Assembly: GCA_945949385.1 (NCBI GenBank)
Contig: CAMFEL010000025.1
Coordinates: forward strand, 1 to 17,187
DNA: 17,187 bases
Origin: an uncultured Clostridia bacterium
GTDB taxonomy: Bacteria; Bacillota; Clostridia; Oscillospirales; CAG-272
Direction: 5' to 3'
Made by a program: the position numbers and the translations under genes. The notes below the pieces were generated by a model. That model saw only the letters and a program-made list of their open reading frames with translations, had not been told where the DNA came from and did not search any database. Below are positions 1 to 8,043 of this stretch, one piece after another (within the stretch, counting starts at the first letter, position 1; each line of letters opens with the position of its first letter).

Positions 1-462
1 AGCTAATGCCGCAGCACTTTCCGCACGCTGAGCGCAGGCGGAGGCGGAGGTAACAAGGGCGGACAGTCCGGTATACCTGTCGTCAGCCTCAACGGCGTCG
101 GTGCAATCCAGATTGTCAGACACATCAAGAATAAAAGTGGGACTGTACAGCACCTTGACATCGCTGCCGGAGGACTTATATACGGACAGCTCGCACATAA
201 CCTTGCCCGCCTCCGAAGTAAAAGAGTTTTCAAGAGTGTATACGGCGGAGCCGTTTTCGACGGTACAGTATGCAAAACAGGAGGAACTTTTCAGTTTTCC
301 CGTAAGCGTAACAGTGGTGTCCGACGGGTCGAGAAATACGGGGGCGGTACCGCTGTACAGGGATATTATCAGCGTGCGGGAGGAGGAATCTCCCTTTTTT
401 GCCCGAATCACCGGCGCGGCCGAGGCACCTGATACGTCAAGTGAAATATTTGTAATAACCAT
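1..462 (-). CDS. Phage baseplate upper protein-like, BppU N-terminal domain (partial)
   Basis: The frame is open from an ATG at 462 to the first base of the window (154 codons, no stop), so this is the 5' part of a longer gene. It begins MVITNISLDV and contains VIRAKKGDSSSRTL, LYSGTAPVFLDPSD, CTVENGSAVYTL and LYSPTFILDV. This pattern is typical of the BppU_N domain (PF10651, formerly DUF2479) at the N-terminus of Firmicutes phage baseplate or tail-fibre proteins. After the domain, from about residue 130, comes an Ala/Ser-rich stretch that probably starts a helical linker. In the family this domain attaches the protein to the baseplate and the missing C-terminus would hold the receptor-binding part. 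A Shine-Dalgarno AAAGGAAG lies just upstream (about 466-473), so the start is secure. It is the first gene of its transcription unit and diverges from the next gene. The family call comes from remembered sequence pattern, not a search. It could belong to a prophage, a phage-tail-like particle or a remnant. Confidence 0.8.
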   Translation of the reverse strand, partial: MVITNISLDVSGASAAPVIRAKKGDSSSRTLIISLYSGTAPVFLDPSDTTVTLTGKLKSSSCFAYCTVENGSAVYTLENSFTSEAGKVMCELSVYKSSGSDVKVLYSPTFILDVSDNLDCTDAVEADDRYTGLSALVTSASACAQRAESAAALA

Positions 463-684
463 AGGCTTCCTTTCCGAAGTATTTTTGTAATTTCAATACG
501 GAAATTTACGGTATTTCTGCGGTCGAAAATATTATACGGCGCAAGCCTTTTCGGCGCTCCCCATATAAATGTTATAAATTTAATAATTTGTTCATTTGGG
601 GTTAACAATGTATATTGGTATATGTCGTATAATATCAAAGCAGTAGTTATAAGGAAACATTTTGCCGGGAAAACAGGAATGCTG
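463..684. promoter_or_regulatory. AT-rich divergent intergenic region
   Basis: About 220 bases separate the leftward baseplate gene from the rightward small gene. The stretch 560-635 is strongly AT-rich compared with the flanking genes. On the minus strand a TATAAT (531-536 in plus coordinates) could be a -10 for the baseplate gene, but I see no good -35 at 16-18 bases. On the plus strand a TATAAT lies at 628-633. No RNA gene or further coding region is evident. Confidence 0.4.
602..633 (+). promoter_or_regulatory. Possible promoter of the small gene at 685
   Basis: A perfect -10 TATAAT lies at 628-633. The nearest -35-like hexamer is TTAACA at 602-607, but the 20-base spacer is longer than the usual 17. 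Transcription would begin near 640. The ATG at 622 would then be upstream of the transcript start, which favours the start at 685. Confidence 0.4.
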
Positions 685-1074
685 ATGAGTTTATTTGGGA
701 AAATCAAACGCGGTCAGACCGAGCGGGTGCTTGAAAAGTACGGTGACGAGGTCGGCTCGCTTTATATAAAACTGTGGAAGCAAAGAACGCTGAGAAGCGC
801 AGTCGCCGCCGAAGTTTCTGACTTTCAGGCTCATTTGGTGGAGGTTATGCTTGACCGTTTCGACGAGCAGGTGGAGAAAAAATACACCGTCGAATTTCTT
901 ATGGGATTCAAGCGCTTTATTGCAGAAACCGACGTTGAAAAGCTCTACAAAGAGCAGGGAATGGCGGCACTTGTGCGTGACTCGGTTACACTTATTACCG
1001 GTCTTGCCGCGGAGCAGCGTACGTCCGTGCAGCAGGAGACCTACTCATATTTTACTCAGAACTATGATATATAG
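685..1074 (+). CDS. Hypothetical small helical protein
   Basis: Unrecognised protein of 129 residues starting MSLFGKIKRGQTERV. It is rich in Lys, Glu, Arg and Leu, looks entirely alpha-helical and soluble, and has no signal peptide, membrane segment or cysteine. The C-terminus carries several aromatic residues (TYSYFTQNYDI). The frame is open back to an ATG at 622, but a TATAAT at 628-633 would place that codon upstream of the transcript. AGGA at 675-678 is spaced correctly for 685; the ATG at 679 is the alternative. Codon use resembles the neighbours. A strong terminator follows immediately, so it is probably monocistronic. It diverges from the phage baseplate gene, but nothing in it is recognisably phage-derived. 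No function is assigned. Confidence 0.65.
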   Translation: MSLFGKIKRGQTERVLEKYGDEVGSLYIKLWKQRTLRSAVAAEVSDFQAHLVEVMLDRFDEQVEKKYTVEFLMGFKRFIAETDVEKLYKEQGMAALVRDSVTLITGLAAEQRTSVQQETYSYFTQNYDI

Positions 1075-1079
1075 ATAAA

Positions 1080-1112
1080 AAAACAGCTCGCCGCACTGCG
1101 GTGAGCTGTTTT
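1080..1112. terminator. Bidirectional intrinsic terminator
   Basis: A 15-bp stem with a 3-base loop (ACT). The arms are 1080-1094 and 1098-1112, built on AAAACAGCTC/GAGCTGTTTT plus a GC core with one G-T pair. A-rich and T-rich flanks allow it to work in both directions. It lies between the stop codons of the convergent small gene and ddl. Confidence 0.85.
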
Positions 1113-1122
1113 CTGTGTCAGT

Positions 1123-2361
1123 TTATCTCTTTGCGCCTTTTGCGCCCTTTGTACCTGTTGAGGCGGGGGCGCCCATAGCGAATATATTGGTGTCAAAGGA
1201 ATATATTATGTCGCTTTCTCTGCGGGCGCGCTTCAACGCAAGGGAAATAAGTCGGTCAAGCAGCTCGCCGTAGGAAACACCCACAGGCTGCCACAGATAA
1301 AAGGCAAGGGAGCCGGGGATAGTGTTGAATTCGTTTATATAAAGCTCGCCCGTGGCTTTGTCGATCATAAAATCAATACGGGAAACGCCGCTACAGCCAA
1401 GATGCACAAAGGCGTCGCACGCCATTTTTCGAATCCTTTCACGCATTTTTGCATCAAGGTCGGCAGGCACTTTTCTGGCAAGGCTTGCCATTCCGCCTGA
1501 GGCGGATTTTGCACCTGCGCCTGATGTCTTTGCCCCTGCACTTTTTGCACAGCCTTTGGAGCCGCCCATATATTTGTCCTCATAGCTAAGTATCTCGTCG
1601 TGCATAAAGGGCTCCTCGCACTCCGAGGCTTCCGCCTTTTCGGAGTCGCCCACAACGGAGCAATTGATTTCCCGAAGCTCTGTTACGGCGCGCTCGCACA
1701 GTACGTTTTCCGCATAGCTGAAAGCGGTTTTCAGCGCTGATTTCAAAGATTCGCTGTCATGCGCTACGGTAATACCTACGCTGGAGCCTAAGTCTACGGG
1801 CTTGACAATTACGGGATAACCGATTTTTTCTTCCGTTTCGGACACGCAGGAGTCAATACGGGAGCGGTATTTGTTGAAACGCAGGCAGTCAAGCACGGGG
1901 AAGCCGCCGTCACGAAGCATTGCTTTCATTACATACTTATCCATACCAACGGCAGAGGACAGAACATCACAGCCAACAAAGGGAACGCCCAGCGTTTTCA
2001 GATAGCCCTGAAGGGCGCCGTCCTCAACATTTGTGCCGTGTACGATGGGGAACGCCACATCAATTTCGGCTATAACGCTTGAGCCGAAGCGCTTTGCGGG
2101 GAAGCGGCAAAGCAGTACCTTTCCGCCGTCGGAAACAAAGGTCACGCGGACGCTTTTTTTGCAAAGTGCTTTGAGATCCTTGTACGCAGCCGCCTCCCTC
2201 AGTATATCTCCCGTATACATATCTCCGCTTTTTGATATGTATACCGGAATTATATCGTATTTTTCCGCGTCAAGATTTTCCATTGCCTGAAGTGCGGATA
2301 TGACGGAAATTTCGTGCTCCACGCTTTTTCCGCCGAAAAGCACACACAGCTTCGTTTTCAT
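1123..2361 (-). CDS. ddl: D-alanine--D-alanine ligase
   Basis: Cytoplasmic ATP-grasp enzyme joining two D-alanines into the dipeptide that MurF adds to the peptidoglycan precursor. It is 412 residues. The N-terminus has LFGGKSVEHEIS with Glu15 at the position known from E. coli DdlB. HGTNVEDG follows (108-115), then VKPVDLGSSVGI (186-197, catalytic-loop Ser) and the omega-loop segment SYEDKYMGG (259-267). The Tyr in DKY is the residue typical of D-Ala-D-Ala rather than D-Ala-D-Lac ligases. The metal-binding INEFNTIPG is at 342-350. Two oddities: an Ala/Gly/Ser/Lys-rich insertion at about 270-293 just after the omega loop, and a tail of similar composition (398-412). Both make it longer than the usual 300-380 residues. 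It is the last gene of the hydrolase-murF-ddl operon, 52 bases after murF. The Shine-Dalgarno is weak (AAAGG about 15 bases upstream). Confidence 0.95.
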   Translation of the reverse strand: MKTKLCVLFGGKSVEHEISVISALQAMENLDAEKYDIIPVYISKSGDMYTGDILREAAAYKDLKALCKKSVRVTFVSDGGKVLLCRFPAKRFGSSVIAEIDVAFPIVHGTNVEDGALQGYLKTLGVPFVGCDVLSSAVGMDKYVMKAMLRDGGFPVLDCLRFNKYRSRIDSCVSETEEKIGYPVIVKPVDLGSSVGITVAHDSESLKSALKTAFSYAENVLCERAVTELREINCSVVGDSEKAEASECEEPFMHDEILSYEDKYMGGSKGCAKSAGAKTSGAGAKSASGGMASLARKVPADLDAKMRERIRKMACDAFVHLGCSGVSRIDFMIDKATGELYINEFNTIPGSLAFYLWQPVGVSYGELLDRLISLALKRARRESDIIYSFDTNIFAMGAPASTGTKGAKGAKR

Positions 2362-2413
2362 ACTATAATTTTCACGCCTTTCGCTGTCGGTTTGTATTTT
2401 TATATCTTAAATA

Positions 2414-3991
2414 TCAGTAATTATCGGGCAGGTCGTTTTCCAGAAGGACTGTTTTTGTGCCGTCTGCGGGCAGGGAATATACTTTCTGCATTGCCTCGCC
2501 TATATTTTCCGCCACAAATATCTTATCCTCAGGATACCCGCCGTCGCGCAGCCCCGCCACTATGGGGCCTGCCCGCTTTTTGCCTACGGGAATCACAAAA
2601 TCGCATACCTTTGCAGCTTCTCTGCCGAATTCGCGGTTGAGCCGCTCCTCTTCGCTGCCAAGCTCCACCATACCGGGGGTGACAAGTATTTTCATGCCCT
2701 CAAAGCATGAGAGCGTGTCAAGTGCCGCGCGGCATCCGCTGGGATTGGAGTTGTAGGCGTCGTCAATAAGGGTCATACCCGGCTTTTTTATAAGCTGAAG
2801 TCTGTGGGGAACGGGGGTTATGCGGCTGACGCCTTCGGCTATTTCTTCCATATCCTCTCCCAGAAAATGAGCCATGGCAACGGCGCCGCAAAGATTTGTT
2901 ACATTATGGGCGCCCACCAGCACAGTGGAAAAAGAGTGCTCCGTGCCGTCGGGACAGCTTACGGAAAACTGTGTTCCGGAGCTTGATACGGATATGACCT
3001 TTGCGCTGTAATCTGCATTTTCGGAGGTGCCGTAGGTAACGGCGCCCTCCGGCAGGTTTTCCCTCAGATATTCGTTGTCAATATTTATAAACGCTTTGCC
3101 GCCCGGCTGCAGATTGTTTGCAAGCTCAAGCTTTGTGCGGATTATGTTGTCAATACTCTTGAAGGACTCAAGATGCTGCGGCCCCACGGAGGTGACTATT
3201 CCGTAGGAGGGAGCGGCAATGCCGCAAAGTTCTTTTATCTCTCCCACGCGCTTTGCACCCATTTCGCAAAGGAATATTTCGTGATAGCCGCGCAGAGACG
3301 AGCGAACGGTTTTAACAACTCCCATAGGGGTGTTGTAGTTGCCGGGAGTCATGAGCACATTATATTTCTGCTTCAGGATTTCGCATAGGAAATATTTCAT
3401 GGAGGTCTTGCCGTAGCTGCCCGTTATGCCGATAACTTTAAGGGATGGGCAGGAGCGCAGTATACGCAGAGCGTCATTAAGATAATGGCGTCGAACTGCC
3501 GCTTCAACAGGGGCGTTTATCAGATTTGCCAAAAGCAGTACAAAGGGCTGCAGGGCAAAGGCGAGCAGCATAAGTGCATACCCCGCGCCCGCATCTTTCA
3601 GAAGCCATGCGCAGACTCCGGCGGCAATAAACAAAAGGGTGTAGGTGACTGCCAGCCGCTTTACACGGGCGGTGAACACCAGCGGCGTTTTCTGATTTTT
3701 CTTTTCAAGGTTTGCAAGTGCAAAAATTACCGTGGCACATATAGCTATTATATGCAGAACGGTTGATGCCGCCCCCTCAAAATCCAAGGCGGCGTCGGCG
3801 GCAAAGCATACTGCCGCGAGAATAAGGGACAAGATGTTTGGAACTGCCGACGAAATATTGTGCGCAGTCCATTTCAGATGTGTTGCGGCGCCGTAGGAGT
3901 TTAGCTGAAACATATGCGCCCCTCTGATAAAGGCAAGGGCGGCGCAAAGCGCGTAGACAGCGGAAAAAATTGCAAATAAAACAGTCTCCAT
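2414..3991 (-). CDS. murF: UDP-MurNAc-tripeptide--D-Ala-D-Ala ligase with N-terminal membrane domain
   Basis: Mur-ligase family enzyme that attaches D-Ala-D-Ala to the UDP-MurNAc tripeptide using ATP, the last cytoplasmic step of precursor synthesis. It is 525 residues. About 160 N-terminal residues hold roughly five hydrophobic segments (near 4-22, 51-68, 74-95, 113-131, 138-158). The Mur central domain follows, with the ATP loop GITGSYGKTS (188-197), the metal-binding EMGA (243-246), AHN (361-363) and DDAYNSNP (410-417). The C-terminal domain ends VLLENDLPDNY. Classical MurF is about 450 residues and soluble; longer forms with a membrane N-terminus occur in Clostridia. AAGGA seven bases before the ATG supports the start. 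The gene begins 10 bases after the hydrolase and precedes ddl, so substrate maker and user are co-transcribed. The residues expected for catalysis are present. Confidence 0.93.
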   Translation of the reverse strand: METVLFAIFSAVYALCAALAFIRGAHMFQLNSYGAATHLKWTAHNISSAVPNILSLILAAVCFAADAALDFEGAASTVLHIIAICATVIFALANLEKKNQKTPLVFTARVKRLAVTYTLLFIAAGVCAWLLKDAGAGYALMLLAFALQPFVLLLANLINAPVEAAVRRHYLNDALRILRSCPSLKVIGITGSYGKTSMKYFLCEILKQKYNVLMTPGNYNTPMGVVKTVRSSLRGYHEIFLCEMGAKRVGEIKELCGIAAPSYGIVTSVGPQHLESFKSIDNIIRTKLELANNLQPGGKAFINIDNEYLRENLPEGAVTYGTSENADYSAKVISVSSSGTQFSVSCPDGTEHSFSTVLVGAHNVTNLCGAVAMAHFLGEDMEEIAEGVSRITPVPHRLQLIKKPGMTLIDDAYNSNPSGCRAALDTLSCFEGMKILVTPGMVELGSEEERLNREFGREAAKVCDFVIPVGKKRAGPIVAGLRDGGYPEDKIFVAENIGEAMQKVYSLPADGTKTVLLENDLPDNY

Positions 3992-4001
3992 AAGAATATC
4001 C

Positions 4002-4769
4002 TTATATTTTGAGATATGACCGTATTACGGCGTCAAAGACGGCGGGAGAATCAAGCCAGGAAAAATGTCCCGCGCCGGGTATTTTTGCAAGTCCCGCGCC
4101 AGGTATTTTCTTCTCCATAAGCTCTCCGTCGCCAAGAGGGGTAGCGTCGTCCTCGGTGCCCCATATGAGCAGAGTTTCGGCGGATATTCGGGGAAGCAGA
4201 GGCTCCAGATCCTCGTTTACCGCTTTTACGAGACAGCCGCGCATTACGGGAGAGGCGTTCTGCCAATCGCTGCTGCCGCGCTTCTTCTGCATTTTTTCAA
4301 CTGCGCCGGGAAACAGCTTTCTGAGCGGCGGTGTGCTCATAAATCTTTTTGCCGCTTTGTAGGAGTATACGCGCATTTTATAGCCTATGCCGCGGCGGCG
4401 TATTATGCCCGTGCTGTCTACCAGCATAAGCTTGCTGATCTCAAAGGGAAGAGAAGTGCTTGCGGCAAGCTTTATTGACACTCTGCCGCCGTAGGAATGA
4501 CCTAAAAGGATTATTTTTTCAAGTCCCAGAGAGACAATGAAGCGCTTGATAAGGTCTGCAAAATCGCCCACATCCCACACATCCGGAGGCTCGCTGCTTT
4601 TTCCGAAGCCGGGCAGGTCGGGCGCTATAACGCGGTATTTTTCGGAAACGGTTGCAATGACGGGAGCAAACGCCTCCTTGCAGGAGCCCCAGCCGTGGAG
4701 CATAACTACCGCGTCTCCGCAGCCCGTGTCCGTATATTCGATTTTCGTATTACCGATTACAGCTTCCAA
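4002..4769 (-). CDS. Alpha/beta hydrolase, TTG start
   Basis: Alpha/beta-hydrolase fold protein of 255 residues, with no signal peptide or membrane segment. The oxyanion-hole motif HGWG is at 25-28, the nucleophile elbow GHSYGG carries Ser92, an acid lies in GTEDDATP (Asp207 or 208), and the catalytic His235 is in GAGHFSW. The triad looks intact, so it should hydrolyse an ester, amide or similar bond; the substrate is unknown. The frame is open to an ATG at 4799, but the promoter -10 (4804-4809) puts that codon at the transcript start with no room for a ribosome site. GGGGAGGG (4778-4785) sits eight bases before a TTG at 4769, so TTG is the likely start. It heads the operon with murF and ddl, which suggests a cell-envelope role, but that is inference from position only. 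Confidence 0.85.
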   Translation of the reverse strand: MEAVIGNTKIEYTDTGCGDAVVMLHGWGSCKEAFAPVIATVSEKYRVIAPDLPGFGKSSEPPDVWDVGDFADLIKRFIVSLGLEKIILLGHSYGGRVSIKLAASTSLPFEISKLMLVDSTGIIRRRGIGYKMRVYSYKAAKRFMSTPPLRKLFPGAVEKMQKKRGSSDWQNASPVMRGCLVKAVNEDLEPLLPRISAETLLIWGTEDDATPLGDGELMEKKIPGAGLAKIPGAGHFSWLDSPAVFDAVIRSYLKI

Positions 4770-4803
4770 AAATAAAGCCCTCCCCGTTTGCACATACATA
4801 ATA

Positions 4804-4832
4804 ATAATATCATATACGCCCTTTTATGTCAA
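4804..4832 (-). promoter_or_regulatory. Sigma-A promoter of the hydrolase-murF-ddl operon
   Basis: On the minus strand TTGACA (4827-4832) and TATTAT (4804-4809) are separated by exactly 17 bases, matching the consensus at 11 of 12 positions. Transcription should start near 4797, giving a leader of about 28 bases before the TTG start. Confidence 0.85.
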
Positions 4833-4905
4833 GAAAAAGGGACGGTTTTACGGTGCGCAGACATAAAAGCCGTATGCACTTTTCGCTTTCCCGCGCTTCT
4901 GTCCG

Positions 4906-4934
4906 TTGACAAAAGGAAAACAAATATATATAAT
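4906..4934 (+). promoter_or_regulatory. Perfect consensus sigma-A promoter of the dockerin gene
   Basis: TTGACA at 4906-4911 and TATAAT at 4929-4934 are separated by 17 bases, a full 12 of 12 consensus match. Transcription should begin near 4941, about 34 bases before the ATG at 4975. High constitutive strength is expected unless a repressor acts. It diverges from the hydrolase operon promoter; the two -35 elements are 73 bases apart. Confidence 0.9.
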
Positions 4935-4974
4935 TAAATTGTATGATTTCACACTTTCAGAAAGGAACTCAGAC

Positions 4975-7900
4975 ATGAGAAAGTTCTGTTCCGCAATTCT
5001 TGCCCTTATTATGCTTCTTACATCCGTTCTTGTCGGTGCGCCGATTTCTGCTGCCGAAACGGACCGCGCCGTTGTCAGCTTCGGCTCTCAGAAAGCGTGC
5101 GAAGCGATTAAGGTATCCGAGGTAAAGAACCGTATGACAAGGGGTGATGTTGATCTTAACGGCAAGGTCAACGGAACCGACACAAACTATCTGAAACGGT
5201 TTCTGTGCGGAAGTTTGGATACGGACTTGTTCCCTGACATTTATATTACGGGAGACGTATCTGTCGACGGCAGGATAAACGGTACGGATGTAAATATTAT
5301 TAAGCGCATTGTTACCGGTACGGCTAAGGCATCCGTATACTATGAATACGGATACTCTGCGGCGCCGTACGACCGTACCATGGACGCTGCACTGCTTGAA
5401 AGCGACAGAACAGAGACGAATATCAGAGCGCTGATTGACTTTTCTTCATATGATGTATCTGCTTATTCTTATGCGGTAATTACATATCTGACACCGTACG
5501 GAGCCGACGGAAACAGCAGCAGGGCTGTTTCTATGGCGCTTGGTGAGGGGGAGAGTCGCAAAACAGTTTCCCTTATCTGTGACGGAAGATTTCACAGCGC
5601 CGTTATAGAGCTTTCCGCCTCTACACTAAGTGCCGAGACCGTGTTTGACTTCTTTACAAGCGCCGAGGTCGGGGACAGAATGTTTCTCGATTCGGTAATA
5701 CTGTGCACCGATGCCGAGGATGCGTCGTCAGCGGCGGCAGAGCGCGAGAGCGAGAATGCCGGATATTCCTTTATTGACGGTGTGGCTGTGGGAGACGCTC
5801 CTCTGGCAGAGCAGGATAAATACGGCAGTACCGTTATCCGTTTTGACAGCGTCGAAAAGGTGGAAAAGTATGTTTCTCTTTATAAGGGCACGGAGTTTTC
5901 CTACGATGAAAGCGAAAATGCTTTGAAGCTCAGAGCCTCCGGAAGCCGTGTGGTGACAGATCCCGGAGTATTTATAGACCTTTCAAAAGAAGGACTTGTA
6001 AGCGAAGACTACGACACCATAACGCTTGTATACAAGCTGCCCACAAATATCAAAAGAAGAACGGCGGTTTGCGGCTTTTATTACGCTTGCGGGGATAATT
6101 ACAGTATTGTCTCCGGGTGCACTACCTCCACGGTGGAGCTTAAAAAAGAGAACGACTACAACTTCTGCACATACAGCGTATCTGCACTGAAAACCTGGAG
6201 CGCATCCCTTAATCTTCTGCGCCTTGACTATATGGAGACCGCCTCAGAGGGAGACACCTGCTATATAGATTCCATCATCCTTTCGAAGAACGGCACGGGC
6301 GAGTTTTCCAAGGACTCCGCCGTATACAGACGGCGCGGAGAGGGAAGTCTGCACGTGTCACGGACATGGATAGAATACTGGACATATCACTCAAATGAAA
6401 ATGACTATGAATATGTTACCGGAGCGGATGAGGACATACAGCTTAGCTTCAGATATGCCTCGAAGGACGCGCTCAGTGCTGAGAGCCTCGGCGCCCGCCT
6501 TGAGAGAGCAATAAACCGTGCTACCGGCTACGGCGTTGAGTGCAGCGTATACCGCGGAGTATCGGCACTTAAAGAAGTGTGGAGCGACGCGGTGCCCTCG
6601 GCATATATTTTCTATCAGCTTACCTTTGAGGATTCTACCTATATAGTTTACATTAAAACAAATATTTTAAAGGATGCGTCCTTTACCGACCCTCTTGACG
6701 GAGACGGCAGCGAAACGGAGCCCTCCTACGATGTTTCCTCCTCGTGGTCTGCAAGCGGAGTCAGCGTTTCCGATTCCTCCGCTCTCCCCGTTTCCCATTC
6801 GTCGATGGCCGCCCATTCAAATCACGAGGTGCGGCTTGTTGAGACACCTTACGGCACCTTTGCGGTCATACCCATGGAGGATAACGGTGCAAGCTGGGGC
6901 AGCATTAAAGTAGACTTTACCATATATAAGATCGAGGACAACGGCTCCTATAAGGCTATCGGCACTTATCAGTGTGCAAATCACTCCTCCAAGCCTAATA
7001 TATTCTATGCCGCCGACGGTCTTGTGTATGTAATCGTCGGTGACGCGCAGGGCTCATATCTCAGCGCCTTTGTGGCGTATTTTGACCCGTCGTCGCCAAA
7101 CGCCGACGGCAGCTACAATATTACAGCGGAAAGAACAGATCTCAGTTATCCCGGCGGGGACGCTCCCGGCGGCTACGGCTACACACAGCCTATTCTTGAC
7201 GATACAAACGGCCTGTTTACCATTTTCTGCTGCGGCGGAAGCAACGAGGGGTATTTCTCCTGGTTCGTATACGACTGCGCCACCCACAAGTGGAACACAT
7301 CGGGAATGACCGTGAAGCTTTCCACGTACAGACATTGCTATCTGTACGGCTTTTCCGACGGCGCCTCCGGAGTATATATTGTGGCAGGACGGGATGTGCT
7401 TCTGTCAACTCTGGGTATTGCAGACAAGGTGTACGGCGCAAACTATGCGTGGGACGAGGTCAATCTGTTCCATTTCCCCAATCTTTACAGCACATATTAC
7501 ACTATGACTACCGTTTCCTTTGCAGATTACACGCAGATGTATGCCAATATTTTCCCCACTACTTCAAACAATGCCCGCGGAGACGCCTATCTGTCAAAGG
7601 ACGGATATCTGCATGTACTGTCGTCTACGCGTATGCACCGCAGCTTCCACCACGACACGGTCTACTGGGAATACTGGTATACCGTTTACGATGTGCGCGA
7701 GCCCGGTTCGGAGCCCGTTCTTGTATACCACGAGCCCATAAGCTTTGCGGGGGACGAAGCGGAGTACACAGCCAGACTGTTTGAGAAGGACGGGGAGCTG
7801 TATATGCTTGCAATGCCTGCCGGCGGACACCGCTGTGAGGTATGGAAGCAAAACACGGAGGGCTACGGCTTTGAGCTGACAGCAAACCGGGTATTTACGG

Positions 7901-8043
7901 ACACCGCGGGAGTCACCACGGCACTTATAGTTGCAAACGGGCGCGGAGGCTCCGTGAACGATAATTCGATTTCCGTAATCTATCCCACTGACTCCGACGG
8001 CGGCGCAAAGTACAGATTCTTCACCGTCACCCTCGGAGAATGA
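4975..8043 (+). CDS. Secreted protein with N-terminal type I dockerin and large unknown C-terminal region
   Basis: 1022 residues. MRKFCSAILALIMLL begins a signal peptide, with cleavage probably near residues 25-27 (ISAAE). A type I dockerin follows at about 56-116, with two calcium-loop repeats. The first loop uses Asp58, Asp60, Asn62, Asn66 and Asp69; the second uses Asp94, Ser96, Asp98, Asn102 and Asp105. Each is followed by a helix with a Lys-Arg pair. Residues about 122-245 and 285-440 look like two beta-sandwich domains of one type, both ending GD..[FY][LI]DS[VI]IL as some carbohydrate-binding modules do. An acidic linker (574-587) leads to a Trp/Tyr/Gly-rich region (600-1020) that could be a beta-propeller. 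No catalytic signature is recognised. The dockerin implies docking to a cohesin outside the cell. AGAAAGGA about eight bases before the ATG fixes the start; an upstream TTG at 4906 is the promoter -35. The CPBP-like gene follows 67 bases later without a terminator. Confidence 0.85.
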   Translation: MRKFCSAILALIMLLTSVLVGAPISAAETDRAVVSFGSQKACEAIKVSEVKNRMTRGDVDLNGKVNGTDTNYLKRFLCGSLDTDLFPDIYITGDVSVDGRINGTDVNIIKRIVTGTAKASVYYEYGYSAAPYDRTMDAALLESDRTETNIRALIDFSSYDVSAYSYAVITYLTPYGADGNSSRAVSMALGEGESRKTVSLICDGRFHSAVIELSASTLSAETVFDFFTSAEVGDRMFLDSVILCTDAEDASSAAAERESENAGYSFIDGVAVGDAPLAEQDKYGSTVIRFDSVEKVEKYVSLYKGTEFSYDESENALKLRASGSRVVTDPGVFIDLSKEGLVSEDYDTITLVYKLPTNIKRRTAVCGFYYACGDNYSIVSGCTTSTVELKKENDYNFCTYSVSALKTWSASLNLLRLDYMETASEGDTCYIDSIILSKNGTGEFSKDSAVYRRRGEGSLHVSRTWIEYWTYHSNENDYEYVTGADEDIQLSFRYASKDALSAESLGARLERAINRATGYGVECSVYRGVSALKEVWSDAVPSAYIFYQLTFEDSTYIVYIKTNILKDASFTDPLDGDGSETEPSYDVSSSWSASGVSVSDSSALPVSHSSMAAHSNHEVRLVETPYGTFAVIPMEDNGASWGSIKVDFTIYKIEDNGSYKAIGTYQCANHSSKPNIFYAADGLVYVIVGDAQGSYLSAFVAYFDPSSPNADGSYNITAERTDLSYPGGDAPGGYGYTQPILDDTNGLFTIFCCGGSNEGYFSWFVYDCATHKWNTSGMTVKLSTYRHCYLYGFSDGASGVYIVAGRDVLLSTLGIADKVYGANYAWDEVNLFHFPNLYSTYYTMTTVSFADYTQMYANIFPTTSNNARGDAYLSKDGYLHVLSSTRMHRSFHHDTVYWEYWYTVYDVREPGSEPVLVYHEPISFAGDEAEYTARLFEKDGELYMLAMPAGGHRCEVWKQNTEGYGFELTANRVFTDTAGVTTALIVANGRGGSVNDNSISVIYPTDSDGGAKYRFFTVTLGE

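Noticed and set aside
1494..1506. Palindrome CCGCC-TGA-GGCGG inside ddl
   Set aside because: It lies in the low-complexity coding insertion and is too short, without a T-run, to be a terminator or operator.
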